Positions 1-6,874 of a stretch of 6,874 bases of DNA are shown piece by piece. This DNA is from an uncultured Eggerthellaceae bacterium (GTDB lineage: Bacteria > Actinomycetota > Coriobacteriia > Coriobacteriales > Eggerthellaceae), in contig CAJUFC010000180.1 in assembly GCA_910585565.1 (NCBI GenBank), positions 1 through 6,874 of the forward strand, given 5' to 3'. A model generated the notes under the pieces. It was not told the DNA's origin and ran no database searches. It saw only the letters and a program-made list of their open reading frames with translations. Both the position numbers and the translations under genes were made by a program. Each line of letters opens with the position of its first letter. Position 1 is the first letter of the stretch.

Positions 1-374
1 CTCTGCCGCATCCGGGCTTTCCCACCGATTTGCAGGCGCAGTTCATGCTGCTTGCTGCTGTGGCCGATGGCATCTCCATCATCACCGAGAACGTGTTCGA
101 GAACCGCTTCATGTTCGCTGCCGAGCTGATGCGCATGGGGGCCGACATCACGCTGGAGGACCATCACGCGATCGTTCGCGGGGTGAGCGCGCTCGAGGGC
201 GCGCCGGTGTCTTCCACCGACCTGCGCGCGGGCGCCGCTCTCGTGCTGGCTGGCATCATCGCCGACGGCGACACCGAGGTGCACGACATCCGGCACATCG
301 ACCGCGGATACGAGAACTACTGCGCCAAGCTCGTCGAGCTGGGCGCTGACGTGGAGAGGCTTACCTGTAGCTAA
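1..374 (+). CDS. murA: UDP-N-acetylglucosamine 1-carboxyvinyltransferase (MurA), 3' end only
   Basis: This is the C-terminal part (about 123 residues, first full codon at base 3) of MurA. MurA transfers enolpyruvate from PEP to UDP-GlcNAc in the cytoplasm, the first committed step of peptidoglycan synthesis. The visible residues match the family closely. PGFPTD holds the catalytic Asp (Asp305 in E. coli). ENRF, TDLRAG and HIDRGYE carry the substrate-binding arginines (Arg331, Arg371 and Arg397 in E. coli). The N-terminal half with the PEP-binding Cys lies outside the window, so fosfomycin sensitivity cannot be judged. The TAA stop overlaps the ATG of the next gene by one base, which suggests co-transcription and translational coupling. 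The fragment could in principle be a MurA paralog (MurZ type), but the enzyme family is not in doubt. Confidence 0.95.
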   Translation, partial: LPHPGFPTDLQAQFMLLAAVADGISIITENVFENRFMFAAELMRMGADITLEDHHAIVRGVSALEGAPVSSTDLRAGAALVLAGIIADGDTEVHDIRHIDRGYENYCAKLVELGADVERLTCS

Positions 375-1921
375 TGGCGCGGCATTCTGGGCAGGGCACA
401 CCAAGGATCGACCATCGCAAGAGGGTGTCTTCTGCGCCTGACGCGTCTCAGCAGCGCCGTCCTTTGCGCCCGCGGGACACGATGCGCCCGGGCAACCCGC
501 GCGCGCAGCAGACCCCTGATGCGGTGCCCATAGCGCCGCAGGGCATCGAGCAGTACAAGCGGAAGCCCTCGGCGCGACGCTCTCCGCAGCACATAGCGCA
601 CGTCGCGCCGCGTCCCGACTCGTCGCAGTGGGAGAGCGACGATGCCTACGAGCGGCGCGTGAAGCGCGGATCGTACGTCGAGGAGAAGGTCAAGCGGCGG
701 CATCGCAAGCTGGGCAGCGTCACGGTCATCGTCGTCATCGTCGCCGTCATCGTAGCGGCTGCGGTGGGGGCCTTCGTGTTCTTCAAGTCGACGGACTCCC
801 GGCTCAGCGTCGCTGACGAGTCGGTCGCGCCTGCGCTCGTGGCGGCCGAGAAGGACGCTCCGTATTACGTCTTGTGTGCGGCCGATCTGCAAGACCCGGC
901 CTATGCGGCGTCGTATCCCGAGGATTTCGCCTACATGCTCGTGCGCGTCGACGAGGCAGGGCGCAAGCTCACGTTCGTCACGATCCCGGCGGTGTTGCCG
1001 ATGGAGTTCCCGGACGGAGAGACGCGCACGCTGCAAGAGGCTGCCGACTCCCAAAGCGACGGCGACGTCATCAAGGCCATCGCCAAGTTCGCGGGCGTGG
1101 ACATCAGCCACTTCATCGCCACCGACGCGCTCGAGCTGTACGGCATGGTCGAGCTGACCGAGGGCGTCGAGCTAGACGTGACGCAAGAGATCGACGATCC
1201 GCGCGCCGGGCATTTCGTCATCGCGACGGGCATGCAGACGCTGGATGCGAGCCATGCCCTTACCTATATCCGTGCCATGAACCTGCAAGGGGGGTTCGAA
1301 TCGACGGCGCGCAACCGCGTCGCCTTCACGAAGGCGCTGCTTGCGCGAGCGCTCGACTCGGCAGGGCTTGGGTTCGCCAACATCGTGTCGAGCGCCAGCT
1401 CTCACATCGAGACCGACCTGACCACGTCTGACCTGCTTTCTCTGGGAGAGACGTTGCGTCCGTTCAGCGAGATCACCGTGTTCGAGTGCGTGACGCCCTA
1501 CACGACGACGAAATCGGTGCGCGACGACACGATCGTGACCAGCCTGAGCCGGGCGGAGTGGACGGCGATGATGGAGGCCGTTCGCACGACGGGCGACCCA
1601 GGCACGATTGGCTCGAACGCCGTCGTGGTCAACGAGTCTGAGGTGACCGTCGAGGTGCGCAATGGCACCAGCATCAACGGTGCGGCGGCCAGCCTTGCTA
1701 ACATGCTCACGCAGCTCGGCTACAACATCACTGGCACCGGCAACACCGGCGACGGCATCACCTACCCCGAGACGCTGGTCGTCTACACCGACAAGGCCTA
1801 CGAGGACGCCGCTAAGGCCATCGTGCGCGAGGTGGGCATCGGGCGCGTCGTCAACGGGGGAGACTTCTACGCCTCTGACGCTGGCGTCATCGCGATCGTG
1901 GGAGCCGACTGGGCACAGTAG
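374..1921 (+). CDS. LytR-CpsA-Psr (LCP) family envelope protein with LytR_C domain; active site degenerate
   Basis: This 515-residue protein begins with an Arg/Pro/Gln-rich, probably disordered cytoplasmic segment (1-112). One transmembrane helix follows (about 114-137, Val/Ile/Ala-rich), then an extracytoplasmic LCP-like domain (about 163-325) and a C-terminal LytR_C-like domain (about 423-513, starting VTVEVRNGTSINGAA). LCP enzymes transfer undecaprenyl-linked glycopolymers to peptidoglycan, which fits the murA neighbour. The fold is recognisable from YMLVRVDEAGRKLTFVTIP and ALTYIRA, but the usual ligand residues are mostly gone. The Asp-Ser-Arg segment reads ADLQ (170-173), Arg-x-Asp-Thr reads PEDF (182-185), Pro-Arg-Asp reads PAV (205-207), and the first Arg of the late GR..RQ motif is Ser310, although Arg313 remains. 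It may be catalytically weak or purely structural. The ATG was chosen because it overlaps the murA stop; a purine-rich GGAGAGG lies 14 bases upstream, so coupling is likely. Confidence 0.85.
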   Translation: MARHSGQGTPRIDHRKRVSSAPDASQQRRPLRPRDTMRPGNPRAQQTPDAVPIAPQGIEQYKRKPSARRSPQHIAHVAPRPDSSQWESDDAYERRVKRGSYVEEKVKRRHRKLGSVTVIVVIVAVIVAAAVGAFVFFKSTDSRLSVADESVAPALVAAEKDAPYYVLCAADLQDPAYAASYPEDFAYMLVRVDEAGRKLTFVTIPAVLPMEFPDGETRTLQEAADSQSDGDVIKAIAKFAGVDISHFIATDALELYGMVELTEGVELDVTQEIDDPRAGHFVIATGMQTLDASHALTYIRAMNLQGGFESTARNRVAFTKALLARALDSAGLGFANIVSSASSHIETDLTTSDLLSLGETLRPFSEITVFECVTPYTTTKSVRDDTIVTSLSRAEWTAMMEAVRTTGDPGTIGSNAVVVNESEVTVEVRNGTSINGAAASLANMLTQLGYNITGTGNTGDGITYPETLVVYTDKAYEDAAKAIVREVGIGRVVNGGDFYASDAGVIAIVGADWAQ

Positions 1922-2114
1922 CCGCTGCGCTGATCGGGCACGCTTGCGCGTTTGAGGACGCTGGTGGCGCTTGGGGGCGCTGTCACGAGTGCCGAATCGC
2001 CGCAACGCTGTCGCGAGCGCTGCCTGCCGCAGGGGGAGCGTCGTCGGGCTGTTGCCTGTGTTTCTGACGTGTTAAAGCCGCTGCGCCTCATGCTGCGACC
2101 AAAGCGGATGGGGA

Positions 2115-2120
2115 TAGAAT
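2115..2120 (+). promoter_or_regulatory. Candidate -10 box of the pyrG promoter
   Basis: TAGAAT differs from the TATAAT consensus at one position and lies in the only AT-rich patch of the 247-base gap between the LCP gene and pyrG. No convincing -35 box is present: CTGCGA at 2093-2098, with a 16-base spacer, matches TTGACA at three positions. An overlapping alternative is TATAGT at 2120-2125. With TAGAAT as -10, transcription should begin around 2126-2129, in the run TCCCGG. The rest of the gap (1922-2090) shows no gene and no hairpin followed by a T-run. Confidence 0.45.
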
Positions 2121-2126
2121 ATAGTC

Positions 2127-2155
2127 CCGGAAACATTCGCGTTCATTTCCGGAGG
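2127..2155 (+). promoter_or_regulatory. pyrG leader hairpin overlapping the Shine-Dalgarno sequence
   Basis: CCGGAAA (2127-2133) and TTTCCGG (2146-2152) form a perfect 7-bp inverted repeat around a 12-base loop. The 3' arm takes in the first two bases of the Shine-Dalgarno sequence GGAGG (2151-2155), which lies 13 bases before the ATG. The predicted transcription start falls at or within the 5' arm, so the choice of start nucleotide would decide whether the stem can form. This resembles the enterobacterial pyrC and pyrD leaders. The inverted repeat is seen directly; its regulatory role is inferred. Confidence 0.5.
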
Positions 2156-2168
2156 CTAATCGATACCT

Positions 2169-3902
<1,734 letters not shown>

Positions 3903-4823
3903 GTGCGCGTTGGCGAGGCCATAGACGAGTATCTGTATCACCTGCGCGTCGAGCGCGGGTCATCTGCCAACACCATCGAGGCGTACAGGCGCGACCTGCA
4001 AGCCTACGATGCGTTTCTCGAAGGCGCAGGCACGACCGAGCTGGCGGAGGTGACGCCCGAGGACGTCTCTGCGTTCGAGGGCTCCCTCGTCGAGGAAGGG
4101 CTTGCCTTTTCGACCGTCTGCCGGCGCATGGCGGCCGTGCGGGGCTTGCATCGCTTCGCGGTGCAAGAGGGGTTCGCGCCGACGGCGCCGACGGATGCGC
4201 TGGCCCTGCCGAAGACGCCCAAGCGCCTGCCCGAGGTGCTATCCATCGAGGATGCGGGACGACTGCTGGACGCGCTGCCGACGGGCGGGGCGCTCGAGGC
4301 GCGTGACCGGGCCGTGATGGAGGTGCTGTATGGCTGCGGCTTGCGTGCGAGCGAGCTGTGCAGGCTTGACGTCGCGCGCGTGCACCAGCAAGACGGGCTC
4401 TTGGTCGTGGTGGGCAAGGGTTCAAAGGAGCGCCTGGTCCCGATATCGGGCGCAGCCGAGCGCGCGCTTTCCGACTATCTGGCCGGGCCGCGGGCCGAGC
4501 TCAGCCTCAAGGCGCACGTGCCCAAGCCGAGCGCCCATGACGCCGTCTTCCTGAACGCCCGCGGCGGCCGCCTCACTAGGCAAGGCCTGTTCGGCATCGT
4601 GCGCAAGGCCGGCGAGGCGGCTGGCATCGAGGGGCTGCATCCCCACATGCTCAGGCACTCGTTTGCGACCCACATGCTCAAAGGCGGCGCCGATTTGCGC
4701 GTCATCCAGCAGATACTGGGACATGCCGACATATCGACCACCCAGATCTACACCCACGTCGACCGCACTCACCTCAAGGAAGAATACCTCGCCTCGCATC
4801 CTCGCGCCCACCTCAAGCCATAA
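3903..4823 (+). CDS. xerD: Site-specific tyrosine recombinase, XerD-like
   Basis: This 306-residue protein has the usual Xer length and layout. An N-terminal SAM-like core-binding domain spans about 1-90 (YLYHLRVERGSSANTIEAYRRDL). The catalytic domain follows, with the complete set of active residues: Arg148 (GLRASEL), Lys172 (GKGSKER), His248 and Arg251 (HMLRHSFATHML), His274 (LGHADISTTQIYTHV) and nucleophile Tyr283. The family cuts and rejoins DNA at dif sites to resolve chromosome dimers at division; related enzymes move integrative elements. The GADLRVIQ segment and the ending SHPRA resemble housekeeping XerD/XerC rather than phage integrases, with XerD the closer match by eye. It starts at GTG immediately after the pyrG stop, so the two genes are probably one operon. 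No dif-like site was recognised in the window. The XerD versus XerC assignment is the uncertain part. Confidence 0.87.
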   Translation: MRVGEAIDEYLYHLRVERGSSANTIEAYRRDLQAYDAFLEGAGTTELAEVTPEDVSAFEGSLVEEGLAFSTVCRRMAAVRGLHRFAVQEGFAPTAPTDALALPKTPKRLPEVLSIEDAGRLLDALPTGGALEARDRAVMEVLYGCGLRASELCRLDVARVHQQDGLLVVVGKGSKERLVPISGAAERALSDYLAGPRAELSLKAHVPKPSAHDAVFLNARGGRLTRQGLFGIVRKAGEAAGIEGLHPHMLRHSFATHMLKGGADLRVIQQILGHADISTTQIYTHVDRTHLKEEYLASHPRAHLKP

Positions 4824-4834
4824 CCCCGGCCCAC

Positions 4835-4856
4835 CATGCCTCGCATGCGCTAGAAT
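4835..4856 (+). promoter_or_regulatory. Candidate promoter -10 with adjacent inverted repeat ahead of the Fic unit
   Basis: TAGAAT (4851-4856) is the same -10-like hexamer seen before pyrG. Three bases upstream, CATGC (4835-4839) and GCATG (4843-4847) form a 5-bp inverted repeat around CTC. A repeat between the -35 and -10 positions is a typical place for an operator, and autoregulation would suit a toxin-antitoxin-like unit. No good -35 is visible, and a repeat this short can arise by chance in GC-rich DNA. Confidence 0.35.
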
Positions 4857-4890
4857 GCCCAGAGACGACAATCATGCGAAAGGCGGCACG

Positions 4891-5112
4891 ATGAGGATGT
4901 GGATGGCGCAAGACGGCTCGTTGCTCACCGACGAGCAGCTGTTGCGCCACGTTGCTCACTTCGGGTCACTGTCAAAGGCCCTGGAAGGCGGCGAGGTGAC
5001 GCTCGTTTCCGAGACGCCTGATATGCCTGAGGCTTCCGATGCGGTCGCTTGCGACGCCTCGATGCCCCGGCAACGCCGAGATCTTCCTGTCCTTTCCGAC
5101 TTCCTCTCCTGA
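4891..5112 (+). CDS. Small protein upstream of Fic, possible VbhA-like antitoxin or Fic partner
   Basis: This 73-residue reading frame starts at the ATG preceded by AAAGGCGG four bases upstream. It ends 19 bases before the preferred Fic start and shares its orientation and presumed promoter. I do not recognise it as a named family. The N-terminal half looks helical (DEQLLRHVAHFGSLSKALEGG, about 14-34) and the rest is Pro/Ser/Asp-rich and probably disordered. Residues 28-33, SKALEG, fit the (S/T)xxxE(G/N) motif by which class I Fic antitoxins such as Bartonella VbhA block ATP binding, and the local pattern SxxLEG is the same as in VbhA. Position in the operon, small size and this motif suggest a regulator of the downstream Fic protein. 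The motif is short, so function is inference. The frame is open far upstream, but the earlier part lies over xerD in another frame and is not credible. Confidence 0.6.
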   Translation: MRMWMAQDGSLLTDEQLLRHVAHFGSLSKALEGGEVTLVSETPDMPEASDAVACDASMPRQRRDLPVLSDFLS

Positions 5113-5131
5113 TGATTGGTGGATGCCTTTC

Positions 5132-5905
5132 ATGACCGACGAATCTCTCATTGCCAGCGCCTATGCCGAATTGTGCCAGCGATGGCGCACGCTTTCGGAT
5201 GCTGATCGGCAGATGCAGCTCGATTCGTTCAAGGTGTCGTTTTCCTACGATTCGGGCTGCATGGAGAATCCCGAGATCACGTACCACGACACCGCCGAGG
5301 TGTTTGACAAGGATGGCGTGAGCAACTTCACCGGCGACGTGCGCACCGTCTTCGAGATGGTCAACTTGAAGCGCGCATGGGAATGGCTCAGGCGTTCGGT
5401 GGCCGAGAGGCATACCCTTACGGTCGATCTCATCTTGGAAGCTCATCGGGTGCTGACGCAGGGCACCTACGACGAGCGTCGCTGGGAGCGCGGCGAAAGG
5501 CCGGGGAGATTCAAGATGCATGACTACCGCGTAGCCGATGATGTGGGTCTGCCGCCCGAGGAGGTGCCGGAAGCGATGTGTGAGCTGGCATCTGAAGTGG
5601 CCGACGCGCTTGAGGGCAGGTGCGCAGACCGTCGCCTGCTGGTGATTGCGGCCTACCTGCATGCAAAACTCGTCAGTATCCACCCCTTTGCGGACGGCAA
5701 TGGCCGCTGCGCGCGCCTGCTGATGAACCGCACGCTCATGGTGGCCGGCCTGCCTCCGCTCACCATTGCCGAGACGGATCGGCTCGCCTACTTCGGCGCA
5801 CTCGACGCCTTCTGCTGCGATGGCGAGCTGACCCCTTTCACGGAATTCTGCCAAATCCAATCCCTCCGCACCTGGGAGGGCCTTGTGTCTTCTGCAACTA
5901 TCTAA
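5132..5905 (+). CDS. Fic-domain protein (predicted AMP-transferase), N-terminally autoinhibited type
   Basis: From the ATG at 5132 this protein has 257 residues. Fic enzymes usually transfer AMP from ATP to a Ser, Thr or Tyr hydroxyl of a target protein. The full active motif HPFADGNGRCAR is present at 184-195, with catalytic His184, Asp188 for Mg2+, and Arg192 and Arg195 for phosphate binding. The segment GRFKMHDYRV (about 125-134) fits the substrate-positioning flap. Near the N-terminus, SGCMEN (41-46) followed by PEITYHDT fits the inhibitory (S/T)xxxE(G/N) motif, which marks class II Fic proteins that restrain themselves. All key residues are intact, so the enzyme should be active once relieved. 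The start was chosen for GGTGG nine bases upstream; ATG 5123 is an alternative, and ATG 5039 would overlap the upstream gene. The target is unknown. Confidence 0.86.
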   Translation: MTDESLIASAYAELCQRWRTLSDADRQMQLDSFKVSFSYDSGCMENPEITYHDTAEVFDKDGVSNFTGDVRTVFEMVNLKRAWEWLRRSVAERHTLTVDLILEAHRVLTQGTYDERRWERGERPGRFKMHDYRVADDVGLPPEEVPEAMCELASEVADALEGRCADRRLLVIAAYLHAKLVSIHPFADGNGRCARLLMNRTLMVAGLPPLTIAETDRLAYFGALDAFCCDGELTPFTEFCQIQSLRTWEGLVSSATI

Positions 5906-6204
5906 ATCTTTCGCTTGACTTTTCCTATATGTGAAGGTGCGTAGTATCTGAATCGCCTCTTCCGGATAGACCGCTTTGCATGTCTCACGAGGTGTAGGGG
6001 AGGAGTTTTTGGCCTTCTCGTTCTTAGAGCTAGGGCGGTCGGGGCAATTGCTGGTTGTCCGTCTTTCCTTGCATCGATATCCGTTATTAGAGATATCTCA
6101 ATTGTGCGTTCCATGCGTGGAGGCTTGAAGATTGTGTGTTGACTGCCACGAGACGACCTGGACGTGAGTTGTGAAGAGGGGGGGATTCTGTTAGGGTGTG
6201 GTGT
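5906..6204. other. Non-coding stretch after fic, no gene recognised
   Basis: No reading frame here has a plausible start, ribosome binding site or recognisable product. Composition is visibly less GC-rich than upstream. Small features are a perfect 10-bp palindrome GAGATATCTC (6090-6099), two GATATC copies (6076-6081 and 6092-6097), a run of seven G (6178-6184), and TTGAC-type hexamers at 5915 and 6139 without a well-spaced -10. No strong terminator for the Fic gene was found. The region may be decayed sequence or untranslated leader for what follows. Confidence 0.5.
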
Positions 6205-6298
6205 TGCATCGACAATTCTATATTTCTGGGTGTAATGGCTAACGCTTGGCAACAAGCGCCTATCCATTCAAGCCATTGTGCCTGGAATTGTCGATGCA
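6205..6298 (+). repeat. 94-base imperfect palindrome, candidate structured RNA
   Basis: TGCATCGACAATTC (6205-6218) is perfectly complementary to 6285-6298, and a T-G pair extends it. After an 8-base bulge on the 5' side only (6220-6227), bases 6228-6240 pair with 6271-6283 over 13 positions, including the perfect AATGGCT/AGCCATT. The tip is CGCTTG-GCAA-CAAGCG (6243-6258), a stem capped by a GNRA tetraloop, with 12 unpaired bases (6259-6270) on its 3' side. Five pairs are G-T on the plus strand and none are A-C, which favours folding as plus-strand RNA over a DNA cruciform. No flanking target duplication was seen. It could still be a MITE-like element. Confidence 0.6.
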
Positions 6299-6341
6299 GA
6301 CAGGAGAAGCGCTTTTGCAGTTAATGGCGCATCCCTGTCTG
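6297..6341 (+). repeat. 45-base hairpin adjoining the large palindrome
   Basis: CAGACAGG (6297-6304) pairs perfectly with CCTGTCTG (6334-6341). Inside, G6306-C6333 and A6307-T6332 pair, then GCGCT (6309-6313) pairs with GGCGC (6326-6330) with one wobble, leaving a 12-base loop. It shares its first two bases with the end of the preceding 94-base fold, so the two stems could stack or compete. No T-run follows, so it is not a standard terminator. Confidence 0.5.
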
Positions 6342-6360
6342 GGGTGCGCAAACTTATTTT

Positions 6361-6389
6361 CTGAAAGCATCCCGCTGTGTTGGTACTAT
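6361..6389 (+). promoter_or_regulatory. Weak candidate promoter before the secreted-protein gene
   Basis: CTGAAA (6361-6366) and TACTAT (6384-6389), separated by 17 bases, each match the sigma-70 consensus at four of six positions. Transcription would begin near 6396, within the hairpin at 6390-6409. The hairpin would then not be transcribed whole, so either this promoter or the RNA role of that hairpin is doubtful. Confidence 0.25.
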
Positions 6390-6460
6390 GCGCCCTTTTG
6401 AGAGGGCGCAAAAGAAAGGCGCACGACCCTGATTGCTTGCCGGCAGAGGGTCGCGCACCT
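6390..6460 (+). promoter_or_regulatory. Two hairpins in the putative leader of the secreted-protein gene
   Basis: The first (6390-6409) pairs GCGCCCT with AGGGCGC plus one wobble around a TTGA loop. The second (6417-6460) pairs 12 of 14 positions, including the perfect CGACCCT (6424-6430) and AGGGTCG (6447-6453). It has a small inner stem TGCT/GGCA (6434-6437 and 6442-6445) with a 4-base loop. Its two A/C mismatches would be wobble pairs on the minus strand, so strand preference is unclear here. Neither hairpin is followed by a T-run. Confidence 0.45.
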
Positions 6461-6470
6461 CATAGGCTTT

Positions 6471-6540
6471 GGCTCCTCTGGTTGAGGGTCCTCCGCGTGC
6501 ACCATTGTACCTTCCCGCGGAGGCCTTTGCCAGAGGGGTC
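6471..6540 (+). promoter_or_regulatory. 70-base rod-like hairpin just upstream of the ribosome binding site
   Basis: Bases 6471-6481 pair with 6530-6540 over 11 continuous positions, with CCTCTGG/CCAGAGG at the core. Bases 6484-6487 pair with 6524-6527. CCTCCGCG (6490-6497) pairs perfectly with CGCGGAGG (6516-6523). TGCA (6498-6501) pairs with TGTA (6506-6509) around a CCAT loop, with a 5- to 6-base bulge on the 3' side. The wobbles are all G-T on the plus strand. The fold ends nine bases before the AAGGG Shine-Dalgarno (6550-6554), as expected for a translational control element. No known riboswitch consensus was recognised. Confidence 0.5.
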
Positions 6541-6561
6541 TGAGAAGGGAAGGGATTTGTT

Positions 6562-6874
6562 ATGGGAAAACCCTGTCTTGACGCGCGGCCTCATCATGTT
6601 GCTGGTGCCATGCATGGGTTTCAGGCGTCAATGCGTCTTGTTGCTGTCTTGCTGACGGTGTTGTTGGCTATCTCCATGGGCTTTGGCATTGAACTGCGGC
6701 AAGCCTTTGCCGATGAGCCAGAAGATCGCCCTGTCATGACTGGCGGTGACGTGATTCTCGAGAGTGTTGCAGCGGAAAATCCGAGTGAAGACCCACCCAG
6801 GCGTCCTGCGATGAGCGGCGGAGATGTGGTACTTGAAGGCATTGATTCTTCCTCTGCTGGGCGAGTGGCAAATA
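6562..6874 (+). CDS. Secreted protein with short internal repeats, 5' end only
   Basis: The frame is open from ATG 6562 to the window edge (104 codons, no stop), preceded by AAGGG seven bases upstream. A signal peptide is clear: basic and polar residues 1-25, a hydrophobic core at about 26-43 (LVAVLLTVLLAISMGFGI), and the cleavage motif AFA before Asp51. The n-region is long, so Met17 or Met24 could be the real start, but only Met1 has a good ribosome binding site. The mature part is acidic and begins with two copies of a 14-residue unit, residues 56-69 and 81-94, with consensus RPxMxGGDVxLExx. I do not recognise the family. Repeats right after the signal suggest a surface or secreted protein that continues well beyond the window, but its size and function cannot be seen. 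Confidence 0.72.
   Translation, partial: MGKPCLDARPHHVAGAMHGFQASMRLVAVLLTVLLAISMGFGIELRQAFADEPEDRPVMTGGDVILESVAAENPSEDPPRRPAMSGGDVVLEGIDSSSAGRVAN

Noticed and set aside
371..1111. Long minus-strand reading frame opposite the LCP gene
   Set aside because: The product is a low-complexity Arg/Leu/His/Asp-rich string typical of the antisense of GC-rich coding DNA; the plus strand encodes a recognisable LCP protein.
1293..1302. GGTTCGAATC, resembling a tRNA T-loop
   Set aside because: It lies inside the LCP coding frame, with no acceptor, D or anticodon stems around it.
5915..5947. Promoter TTGACT with TAGTAT downstream of fic
   Set aside because: The spacer is 21 bases, too long for a normal sigma-70 promoter.
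6178..6184. Run of seven G as a phase-variation tract
   Set aside because: It is not in a reading frame and is not positioned between recognisable promoter elements.
5902..6267. 121-residue minus-strand frame beginning inside the 94-base palindrome
   Set aside because: Basic, low-complexity product with no family resemblance, overlapping the end of fic; no good ribosome binding site seen.
6205..6298. Integron attC site
   Set aside because: Size and imperfect palindrome fit, but the RYYYAAC and GTTRRRY core sites are not at the ends and no integron integrase or cassette is present.
6235..6324. 29-codon Cys-containing frame inside the 94-base hairpin
   Set aside because: The ATG is buried in a helix, GGGTG is too close to serve as a ribosome binding site, and a frame this short is expected by chance.
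6484..6525. T-box leader, because GAGGGTCCTCCGCG recalls AGGGTGGNACCGCG
   Set aside because: The conserved T-box positions do not match, no T-run terminator follows, and the downstream gene is a secreted protein, not an amino acid or aminoacyl-tRNA gene.
6377..6655. 92-residue plus-strand frame across the hairpin cluster
   Set aside because: Starts at a TTG with no ribosome binding site, runs through three strong hairpins and overlaps the better supported signal-peptide frame.

Overview
This looks like chromosomal DNA of a GC-rich Gram-positive bacterium. The gene content (MurA, an LCP-type envelope protein, PyrG, a Xer recombinase) and the Ala/Arg-rich, GC-ending codon use suggest an actinobacterium, and the Coriobacteriia/Eggerthellales are my best guess. 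That placement is inference; no rRNA or other phylogenetic marker is present.

Layout: (1) 1-1921 is an envelope block, the 3' end of murA overlapping by one base a membrane-anchored LytR-CpsA-Psr protein whose catalytic residues look eroded. (2) 1922-2168 is a non-coding gap holding a candidate pyrG promoter and a short leader whose predicted transcript start lies in one arm of a hairpin reaching the Shine-Dalgarno sequence. (3) 2169-4823 is pyrG (CTP synthase, with a repeat-bearing C-terminal tail) followed directly by a XerD-like tyrosine recombinase, probably co-transcribed. (4) 4824-5905 is a likely two-gene unit: a 73-residue protein with a VbhA-like SxxxEG motif, then a Fic-domain protein that also carries its own SxxxEN inhibitory motif. 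(5) 5906-6561 is 656 bases with no convincing gene. Its first 300 bases show little, but 6205-6540 is packed with hairpins (a 94-nt, a 45-nt, a 20-nt, a 44-nt and a 70-nt fold). (6) From 6562 to the window edge is the start of a secreted protein with a signal peptide and two copies of a short repeat.

Regions 1-3 are housekeeping genes: peptidoglycan precursor synthesis, an envelope protein, CTP supply and chromosome-dimer resolution. Regions 4-6 look accessory. The points most worth following are the structured non-coding stretch before the secreted protein, a possible CTP-sensing start-site switch ahead of pyrG, the doubled inhibitory motifs in the Fic unit, and the degenerate LCP domain. 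No known riboswitch, CRISPR array, tRNA, rRNA or insertion sequence was recognised.
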